A stretch of DNA of 64,000 nt from Arenimonas fontis (GTDB lineage Bacteria > Pseudomonadota > Gammaproteobacteria > Xanthomonadales > Xanthomonadaceae), in assembly GCF_008386465.1 (NCBI RefSeq), contig NZ_VUOD01000003.1, positions 186,001 through 250,000 on the forward strand, written 5' to 3'. The notes under the pieces are model-generated. The model searched no databases, was not told the DNA's origin, and worked only from the letters and a program-made list of their open reading frames with translations. Both the position numbers and the translations under genes were made by a program. Below, piece after piece: positions 58,188 through 64,000 of this stretch; position 1 is the stretch's first letter, and every line of letters begins with the position of its first letter.

Positions 58188-59217
58188 AGTCCTCCGCGGC
58201 CCGCTCGGCCGCCTCGATGCGCTCGCTGCCGGCCGGATGGGTGGACAGCCAGGTCAGCGGACCCAGCTCGCGATCGCCGTGCGCCTGCTGCAGCCGGCGC
58301 ATGGCCTCGGCGAAGGCGCCCGGCGACACGCCGTGGCGCGCCAGCAGTCCGAAGGCGAAAGCATCGGCCTCCGATTCGCTGCGGCGGGAATAGCCCGATT
58401 CCAGCAACAGCACCGGCACCGACACCGACAGCGACCCGGCACCGGAAAGATCGCCGAACAGGAAGCCCGCCACCACCACCACGGCCGAGCTCTCCAGGGC
58501 CTGGCGCATGCCGTGCCGGTGCTCGTGGTGGCCGGCCTCGTGCGCCATCACCGCCAGCAGTAGCTCGTCCCGGTCGCCGGCCAGTTCGACCAGTTCGTCG
58601 GTCAACACCACTTGGCCGTCCGGCAGGGCGAAGGCATTCGGACCCAGGGACGGCGCGCGCCGGAAGGCCAGTCGGTAGTCCCGTTCGCGCGGCAGCCCCT
58701 CCACCAGGGCGTGGAAACGCGCCTTCAGGGCCTCGCGCCGCTGCACCGGCAGCCGGCTGGCCTGGAAGTGGGTGCGATCGAGCAGGGCCATGGCCTGGCG
58801 GCCGATCATCCCCTCGATCGGCGCCGGGATCGCCGGTGCCAGGCGGTTGGCCATCCAAGGCAGGGCGACCTGGAAGAAGAACACGACCCCGGCCACCGTC
58901 GCCACCGCCGCCGCCAGCGCGGCCGTTCGCCGCCGTTCCAGCCAGTCGGCGACGGCCTCGACCCGGCTGGGCACGGGCAACCAGGCATCCAGCAGCGGCG
59001 AATCGGCCAGCTGCAACTGGCCCCTGCCCTCGGGCAGGCGCAGGGTACGCGGCATCCGGCCCAGGCGCGGGCTCAGCTCGGCCTGCCGGGCGGCGAACTC
59101 CAGCACCTCGCCCTCGCTGTCCAGACGCAGGCGGCCGGGCGCGGGGCAGCTCAGCAGGGCCGGCCGGCCGCGGCTGCCGCGGCCGTCGTACCAGATGGCC
59201 TGCAGCGCCTCGCCCAC
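58168..59217 (-). CDS. Membrane-bound M48 family zinc metalloprotease
   Basis: The 349-aa protein combines an N-terminal beta-rich domain (about residues 1-95, DUF7092-like in pattern), one membrane helix (about 103-120) and an M48 protease domain. The zinc site is intact: [11 protein letters not shown] near residue 226 and the third ligand in [13 protein letters not shown]. The C-terminal [14 protein letters not shown] is also typical. M48 proteases act in envelope quality control. It starts with GTG right after the DUF898 gene, so both probably form one transcription unit. Confidence 0.93.
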   Translation of the reverse strand: MGEALQAIWYDGRGSRGRPALLSCPAPGRLRLDSEGEVLEFAARQAELSPRLGRMPRTLRLPEGRGQLQLADSPLLDAWLPVPSRVEAVADWLERRRTAALAAAVATVAGVVFFFQVALPWMANRLAPAIPAPIEGMIGRQAMALLDRTHFQASRLPVQRREALKARFHALVEGLPRERDYRLAFRRAPSLGPNAFALPDGQVVLTDELVELAGDRDELLLAVMAHEAGHHEHRHGMRQALESSAVVVVAGFLFGDLSGAGSLSVSVPVLLLESGYSRRSESEADAFAFGLLARHGVSPGAFAEAMRRLQQAHGDRELGPLTWLSTHPAGSERIEAAERAAEDFRPPRR

Positions 59218-59218
59218 G

Positions 59219-60373
59219 TCAGAGGCTCAGGTCCACGTCCAGGTCCAGGGCATCCACCAGCTCGGCGCTGGCGGCGCCCTCCTCGCGCTGGGCTTCGGCC
59301 ACGAAGCTGTCGAGGTCGCCCGCGGCCAGCAGCGCCCAGTGCCGGGCCCGGTAGCGGGCGATGCGCACCATCGCCCAGGGCACGGCCAGGCCCAAGCTGA
59401 AGACGATGGCCAGGCCGTTGCTGAAGTAGATCCAGATGACGTCGCGGGCACGCAGCGTGCACTCGAAGCGATGGCCGCCCAGCCAGCTGCTGGCCCACAT
59501 CAGGTTGGTCCAGCGCGTGCGCAGGAACACCGGCAGGGCCAGGAACACCAGATAGATGGCGATGATCGGCACCAGCACCATCGCCAGGGCGGTGCCGGAG
59601 GGCCCGTCTCCGCCTTCGCCGCCGGCCAGCGCGGCCGCGGCCACCGCGCCCAGGCCCGCGGCGACGATCATGGCGATGTAGGCGCCGAAACCGATACCGA
59701 TGCAGATCAGGAAGGGGATGAAATAACTGCCCAGGTCGCCGCGAAAACCGAAGCGCTGGCCGCCGAAGCGGTGGCCGGTGACCACGTAGTCGTGCTGATG
59801 CAGGCGCACCCAGGGCGCAAGCAGGTACAGCGTGGGCAGTTGCAGGGCCGGCCGGAACATGAAGTTCAGGTAGGCGTCGAACACGCCGTGGTCGAAGCGG
59901 AAGCGCAGGCCGCGCCAGGCCGAGTACCGGGCCCGGAAGCGCAGCGTGCGCTGCAACAGCCAGGGCAACAGCAGCAACACCAGCAGGATCAGCGGCAGAT
60001 AAACCACCCAGACCTGGAAATGCGCGCTCAGGCCCAGGGCGATCGCCACCGCGTAGGCGATCAGCCGGCCCTTGAGGATGGCGATCGGGCTGGCCAGGTA
60101 TTCGAAGGGCGCGCCGGCAAGCCAGGTGTTGCCGTAGAAATAGCGCTCGGTGCGTACCTTCGCCCAGGCCGAATAGATGCCCAGGGTCAGCACGCTCAGC
60201 ACCAGGTTGACGAACCAGATGCCGAAGAACTCACCGGCGCGGCCGGTGAACTGCAGGGGATACCGGGTCGGCTGCGGCAGCGGCGGAAGGGGCGGCGGGC
60301 CGGGCGGCAAGGGCGGCGGCTGCAGCGTCGGCGGAGCGGCCGAGGGCGTGGCCGCGGTGGTGTCCAGATCCAT
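59219..60373 (-). CDS. DUF898 family (YjgN-like) multi-pass membrane protein
   Basis: The 384-aa protein has a Pro-rich N-terminal tail (about residues 1-35, runs of PPPLPP), then about six to eight membrane helices. FTGRAGEFFGIWFVNLVLSVLTLGIYSAWAKVRTERYFYGNTW in overall pattern marks the YjgN/DUF898 family, with a second similar unit later (RDVIWIYFSNGLAIVFSLGL...). Function is unknown. Coupling to an M48 protease gene is seen in several proteobacteria, so the two may work together. That is inference. Confidence 0.9.
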   Translation of the reverse strand: MDLDTTAATPSAAPPTLQPPPLPPGPPPLPPLPQPTRYPLQFTGRAGEFFGIWFVNLVLSVLTLGIYSAWAKVRTERYFYGNTWLAGAPFEYLASPIAILKGRLIAYAVAIALGLSAHFQVWVVYLPLILLVLLLLPWLLQRTLRFRARYSAWRGLRFRFDHGVFDAYLNFMFRPALQLPTLYLLAPWVRLHQHDYVVTGHRFGGQRFGFRGDLGSYFIPFLICIGIGFGAYIAMIVAAGLGAVAAAALAGGEGGDGPSGTALAMVLVPIIAIYLVFLALPVFLRTRWTNLMWASSWLGGHRFECTLRARDVIWIYFSNGLAIVFSLGLAVPWAMVRIARYRARHWALLAAGDLDSFVAEAQREEGAASAELVDALDLDVDLSL

Positions 60374-60429
60374 TCGATCCCCTGAAGCGATGCCGGCTCG
60401 CCGCCGGCCCGGCCCATCTTAGCGGCGGC

Positions 60430-61326
60430 TCAGTGCGGCCGCACGCCAAGCTCCTCCAGGGCCGCCAGCATCGCGGCCTGGGCCTTCTCGCTCAGCCTCT
60501 CGTGGTCGAGGGCGAAGCGGATGGTGGCCTCGATCAGGCCCAGATGGCTGCCGCAGTCGAAGCGGGTGCCCTCGAAGTGGTAGGCGTCCACCTGACGCTC
60601 CGCGGCCAGGGCGGCGATGGCGTCGGTGAGCTGGATCTCGCCGCCCTTGCCCGGCGGGGTGTTTTGCAGCAGATCGAAGATGCGCGGCTCCAGCACGTAG
60701 CGGCCGACCACGGCCAGGGTGCTGGGCGCGTCCTCCGGGGCCGGCTTTTCCACCAGGGCACGGATGCGGCCGCTGCGGCCGCTGAAATCGGGCGCGTCCA
60801 CCACCCCGTAGCTGCCGGTCTGTTCGCGCGGCACCTCCTCGACAGCGATCACGCTGCCGCCGGTGCGTTCGGCCAGGTCGGCCATCTGCCTGAGCGCGCC
60901 GGCGCCGGCGCGGTTCCAGATCAGGTCGTCGGGCAGCATGACCGCGAAGGGTTCGTCGCCGACCACGGGCCTGGCGCACAGCACCGCGTGGCCCAGGCCC
61001 AGGGCCTCCGCCTGGGTGACGAACACCGCCCGCACGTGCGGCGGCAGCACCCGGCGCACCAGTTCCAGCTGCTCGCGCTTGCCGGCCTTTTCCAGCTTCT
61101 GCTCGAGCTCGTAGGCCTTGTCGAAGTAATCGGCGACCGCGTGCTTGTAGCGGTTGGTGACGAAGACCAGGGTGTCGCAACCCGCTTCGATGGCCTCGTC
61201 CACCGCGTACTGGATCAGCGGCTTGTCCACGATCGGCATCATTTCCTTCGGCACGGTCTTGGTGGCGGGAAGGAAGCGGGTGCCGAGGCCCGCGACGGGG
61301 AACACGGCCTTTCTGATGCGGCGCAT
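60430..61326 (-). CDS. galU: UTP-glucose-1-phosphate uridylyltransferase
   Basis: GalU makes UDP-glucose for lipopolysaccharide and exopolysaccharide. The 298-aa protein has the nucleotide-binding PVAGLGTRFLPATKTVPKEM near residue 9, VDKPLIQYAVDEAI, FVTNRYKHAVADYFD, PDDLIWN and the GGEIQLTDAIAAL segment. Length and motifs are standard. The ATG at 61326 is the family start. It and wecB, both sugar-nucleotide enzymes, bracket two unrelated membrane protein genes. Confidence 0.96.
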   Translation of the reverse strand: MRRIRKAVFPVAGLGTRFLPATKTVPKEMMPIVDKPLIQYAVDEAIEAGCDTLVFVTNRYKHAVADYFDKAYELEQKLEKAGKREQLELVRRVLPPHVRAVFVTQAEALGLGHAVLCARPVVGDEPFAVMLPDDLIWNRAGAGALRQMADLAERTGGSVIAVEEVPREQTGSYGVVDAPDFSGRSGRIRALVEKPAPEDAPSTLAVVGRYVLEPRIFDLLQNTPPGKGGEIQLTDAIAALAAERQVDAYHFEGTRFDCGSHLGLIEATIRFALDHERLSEKAQAAMLAALEELGVRPH

Positions 61327-61379
61327 GGTCTCTCCTGATTCAGGGCGTGGCCGCGCATTGTAACGCAGGCAGCAGAACC

Positions 61380-61406
61380 CTCCCGGCGCGGTGTCCGCGC
61401 CGGGAG
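61380..61406 (-). terminator. Terminator of the scoAB operon
   Basis: CTCCCGGCGCGG and its exact reverse complement form a 12-bp stem with a 3-base loop, about 60 bases after the scoB stop codon. On the minus strand it is followed by GGTTCTG, a poor U-run. Confidence 0.7.
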
Positions 61407-61466
61407 TTGCGCGTGGCGGATCAGGCGCGCCCGACAGCGCCGTTGCCGTCGCGTCGGCGCAGCGCC

Positions 61467-62099
61467 TCAGGCGCGCCGGAACGGCACGCCGGTTTTCGCC
61501 CGGAGCTCGTCCTCGCCGACAGCCGGTGCCAGTTCCACCAGCACCAGGCCATCGTCGGTGACGTCCAGCACCGCCAGGTCGGTGATGATGCGGTTGACTA
61601 CGCCGACGCCGGTCAGCGGCAGGGTGCACTTGGGCAGGATCTTGGGCTCGCCGGTCTTGGTGGTGTGCTCCATCAGCACCACCACGCGCTTGACGCCGGC
61701 CACCAGGTCCATGGCGCCGCCCATGCCCTTGACCATCTTGCCCGGCACCATCCAGTTGGCCAGATCGCCCTTGTCGGTGACTTCCATGGCGCCGAGGATG
61801 GCCAGGTCTATGTGGCCGCCGCGGATCATGGCGAAGCTGTCGTGGCTGCCGAAGTAGCTGGCGCCCGGGCGGGCGGTGACGGTCTGCTTGCCGGCGTTGA
61901 TCAGGTCGGCGTCCACCTCGTCTTCGGTCGGGAAGGGGCCGATGCCGAGCAGACCGTTTTCGCTCTGCAGCCACACGTCCATGCCCTCGGGAATGTGGTT
62001 GGCCACCAGGGTGGGCAGGCCGATGCCGAGGTTGACGTACATGCCGTCGGCCAGTTCGCGGGCGGCGCGCGCCGCCATCTGGTCACGGTTCCAGGCCAT
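61467..62099 (-). CDS. scoB: 3-oxoacid CoA-transferase subunit B
   Basis: With ScoA this enzyme moves CoA between succinyl-CoA and 3-oxoacids such as acetoacetate. The 210-aa protein has the N-terminal [20 protein letters not shown] followed by LPTLVANHI, the catalytic-Glu segment [12 protein letters not shown], the [16 protein letters not shown] strand and the closing [20 protein letters not shown]. Start ATG overlaps the scoA stop as TGATG. Whether it prefers acetoacetate or another oxoacid cannot be decided. Confidence 0.95.
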   Translation of the reverse strand: MAWNRDQMAARAARELADGMYVNLGIGLPTLVANHIPEGMDVWLQSENGLLGIGPFPTEDEVDADLINAGKQTVTARPGASYFGSHDSFAMIRGGHIDLAILGAMEVTDKGDLANWMVPGKMVKGMGGAMDLVAGVKRVVVLMEHTTKTGEPKILPKCTLPLTGVGVVNRIITDLAVLDVTDDGLVLVELAPAVGEDELRAKTGVPFRRA

Positions 62100-62848
62100 C
62101 ACTTGCCTCCTGCGCGCACGGTGCGCTGCTCGATGCGCTTCTCGGGATTGGGGTTGTGCACGATGCGGTCCACGTAGATGCCGGGCAGGTGCACGTGATC
62201 GGGATCTATGGCGCCCACCGGCACCACTTCCTCGACCTCGGCCACGCAGACCTTGCCGGCCATGGCGCAGGCCGGGTTGAAGTTGCGGGCGGTCTTGCGG
62301 AAGACCAGGTTGCCGGCCTCGTCGGCCTTCCAGGCCTTGACCAGGGACAGGTCGGCCTTGAGCGCGGTCTCCAGCACGTACCAGTGGCCGTCGTCGAACT
62401 GCCGGGTTTCCTTGCCCTCGGCCACCACGGTGCCATAGCCGGTGCGGGTGAAGAAGGCGGGGATGCCGGCGCCACCGGCGCGCAGGCGCTCGGCCAGGGT
62501 GCCCTGGGGGTTGAACTCCAGCTCCAGCTCGCCGGCCAGGAACTGGCGCTCGAACTCCTTGTTCTCGCCTACGTAGCTGGAAATCATCTTGCGGATCTGC
62601 CGGGTGGCCAGCAGCAGGCCCAAGCCGAAACCGTCCACGCCGGCATTGTTGGAGATCACGGTCAGGCCCTTCACCCCGGAGTCGCGCAGGGCGGCGATCA
62701 GGGCCTCGGGGATGCCGCACAGGCCGAAACCGCCCACGGCCAAGGTCTGGCCGTCGGCGACGAGGTCGCGGAGGGCGTCGGGGGCGGAGGGGTAGAGCTT
62801 CGGAGATTTCCGGGGAGATGAAGGCTTATCTGCTTGAATCTGGTGCAT
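62099..62848 (-). CDS. scoA: 3-oxoacid CoA-transferase subunit A
   Basis: The 249-aa protein has [20 protein letters not shown], the CoA-binding [50 protein letters not shown] and GVGTVV-like [11 protein letters not shown], all family features. The first 16 or so residues ([16 protein letters not shown]) are an unusual polar extension before the normal start of homology; no other good start codon is nearer. It leads the scoAB operon. Confidence 0.94.
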   Translation of the reverse strand: MHQIQADKPSSPRKSPKLYPSAPDALRDLVADGQTLAVGGFGLCGIPEALIAALRDSGVKGLTVISNNAGVDGFGLGLLLATRQIRKMISSYVGENKEFERQFLAGELELEFNPQGTLAERLRAGGAGIPAFFTRTGYGTVVAEGKETRQFDDGHWYVLETALKADLSLVKAWKADEAGNLVFRKTARNFNPACAMAGKVCVAEVEEVVPVGAIDPDHVHLPGIYVDRIVHNPNPEKRIEQRTVRAGGK

Positions 62849-62979
62849 AGCCCGGGAAAGTGTGATTGGCAGGGGCGGCAGCTTACCCCAGGTATTGGCT
62901 TCTGGGCATGTGCTTTCGGCCACACCCCATCCCCACGATGCGCAGTGAGCGGGCACCGCCTCTCAAGAGCAGCCCGGAC

Positions 62980-63654
62980 CTATCTCGCGCCTGATGCCTT
63001 CCGTAGATTCAATGTCTGCTCGTATCCAGGCCGTACCGCATAGACCAGCAGGTCGTACGACCCCGCCTGCTCTCCTCGTACGGCAACTATGCGAGACCTG
63101 GGAAGATCTGCGGAGATACCAGCCAGAAAGACATCGGCCCACTCGTATGCGGCCCCTTCACTACCGAATCGCGCGACCACTCGGCACATCCCTTGCCGAC
63201 ACTCCACTTCGTATGCTCCCGGCGTGCGCCCCTGCACAGCGGGAATGTCTGTCGATATCACTGACACAATGCTTTCTTCCAAGGCCTTGTCACCGGCTGT
63301 TCCTGGCAGCATCCCCGAGAACCTTGTCTCCATGACATCGGCAACCGCACGGTTTTCAGCATCGACCGCTTCATATGGGATGCCCTCAGGAAGCAGGCTT
63401 CGCTTTGCGGCTGGCTTCGCTTCCTCATCCACCAAGAATGCGTCCCGACGGGTGGGGGAGTCGTCGCTGTCGACATCCATCCCAAGGCTCTCAACTTTCT
63501 CCTCGAGCGCCCGCAGACGCTCTACAAGGTCGCTGTCGATAGCGGCACCCCGCTGCTCCTCACCTCCAAAGGCTGTCCGCTCTTGCGTCCGGTTCAACGC
63601 GAGAGCAGCCAACACGAAGGATATAAGTGACACAATCAACGCTACGCGGTTCAC
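62980..63654 (-). CDS. Membrane-anchored protein of unknown function
   Basis: The 224-aa protein is not recognised. It has an N-terminal membrane anchor (residues about 3-20, VALIVSLISFVLAALAL), a short coiled-coil stretch (DLVERLRALEEKVESLG), a polar low-complexity linker, and a C-terminal domain with a closely spaced Cys pair (YEVECRQGMCRVVARF) that could form a disulfide in the periplasm. Composition is visibly less GC-rich than scoAB beside it, which hints at acquired DNA. It is followed on the same strand by nothing recognisable before scoA. Confidence 0.78.
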   Translation of the reverse strand: MNRVALIVSLISFVLAALALNRTQERTAFGGEEQRGAAIDSDLVERLRALEEKVESLGMDVDSDDSPTRRDAFLVDEEAKPAAKRSLLPEGIPYEAVDAENRAVADVMETRFSGMLPGTAGDKALEESIVSVISTDIPAVQGRTPGAYEVECRQGMCRVVARFGSEGAAYEWADVFLAGISADLPRSRIVAVRGEQAGSYDLLVYAVRPGYEQTLNLRKASGAR

Positions 63655-63685
63655 GGAATATGACCTCAGATGATGAGGGCCAATC

Positions 63686-63720
63686 GGCGGCTGAGGTTCT
63701 GACTCTCGACCTCAGCCGCC
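63686..63720 (-). terminator. Strong hairpin between the last two genes
   Basis: GGCGGCTGAGGT and its exact reverse complement form a 12-bp stem around an 11-base loop, 35 bases after the stop of the gene at 63755. It is probably that gene's terminator. No U-run follows. Confidence 0.6.
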
Positions 63721-63754
63721 TCCCGACTTGAACAACCCTGTAGCAGCCGAACGC

Positions 63755-64000
63755 TCAGGCTTCGGGTACGGGCTCCGCTTCCCAGGCAGCCATCACATCC
63801 AGAGCAACCTTTGGCGGCAGCACACAGTTGAAACCGAGCACCGCATACTCGTTGTTTCTTTCAATGTCGTTAAACTGGTTGACCACCGGTTCACCTCCGG
63901 CCGGGACAGTGACCACGTTGCTGACGGTCACGTAACCGCCACCATAAGGCTGCCCAACCTTTGCCGTACACGTCACATCCCTATCCACGGTTCCATAGTT
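63755..64000 (-). CDS. C-terminal part of an unknown protein (5' end beyond the right edge)
   Basis: The frame stays open to the window edge, so this is probably the end of a longer gene; a GTG at 63988 would give 77 aa if it were a start. The visible part has two Cys (VTCTAKV and GFNCVLP), beta-rich sequence (GGGYVTVSNVVTVPAGG) and an acidic end (EAEPVPEA). It looks like an exported or surface protein, but I cannot name it. Base composition is again lower in GC. Confidence 0.6.
   Translation of the reverse strand, partial: NYGTVDRDVTCTAKVGQPYGGGYVTVSNVVTVPAGGEPVVNQFNDIERNNEYAVLGFNCVLPPKVALDVMAAWEAEPVPEA

Noticed and set aside
63089-63673. Plus-strand open frame of 194 codons
   Set aside because: Ser/Arg-rich antisense of the minus-strand gene at 62980-63654, which has a clear anchor segment and domain-like composition.

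Overview
The window looks like a chromosomal segment of a high-GC gammaproteobacterium, most likely of the order Xanthomonadales (Lysobacterales). The pilMNOPQ cluster divergent from a PBP1A gene, the yicC-gmk-rpoZ-spoT-ridA-recG block, a fused cysNC, a STAS-MlaE fusion and an H-NS/XrvA-like protein all point that way. The assignment is an inference from protein character and gene order; no rRNA or other taxonomic marker lies here.

Layout. 1-3647 (minus): type IV pilus assembly genes pilM-N-O-P-Q, with pilQ running off the left edge. 3886-6901 (plus): class A penicillin-binding protein and a coupled conserved protein. 7304-16947 (minus): citrate synthase, ribosomal protein L31 type B, a nucleoside hydrolase, RecG, RidA, SpoT, RNA polymerase omega, guanylate kinase and YicC. 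17013-21744 (plus): RNase PH, RdgB and HemW, then a cobalamin riboswitch in front of a BtuB-type receptor. 21889-28408: a DUF1631 protein, a PilZ protein, ApbE, and a CHASE-PAS-GGDEF-EAL protein on the opposite strand, with a cyclic-di-GMP theme. 28476-37367: prolidase, ValRS, RimI, a HolD (psi)-like protein, PssA, ProRS and an H-NS-like protein. 37527-42272: a ThrE-type exporter and an Mla-type phospholipid transport operon.

The most unusual region is 42430-44661. It is visibly less GC-rich and has integron architecture. A plus-strand integrase remnant (two recognisable fragments joined by an internal deletion and frameshift) faces away from two minus-strand gene cassettes. One cassette encodes a small tail-anchored protein of unknown function, the other an exported seven-blade Kelch protein. 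An attC site closely resembling the classical 59-base element separates them, and the core sites at the ends of each cassette are complementary, as expected of real cassettes.

44800-62848 returns to core metabolism: AlkB, an amidase homologue that has lost all three catalytic residues, ETF-ubiquinone oxidoreductase, an ATP-grasp protein, cysteine synthase, sulfate activation (CysD, CysNC) with an SLC13 permease, EtfBA, UDP-GlcNAc 2-epimerase, an M48 protease, a DUF898 membrane protein, GalU and a two-subunit CoA transferase. 62980-64000 is again lower in GC and carries two unrecognised genes, the last cut by the window edge.

No tRNA, rRNA, CRISPR array or intact insertion sequence was seen.
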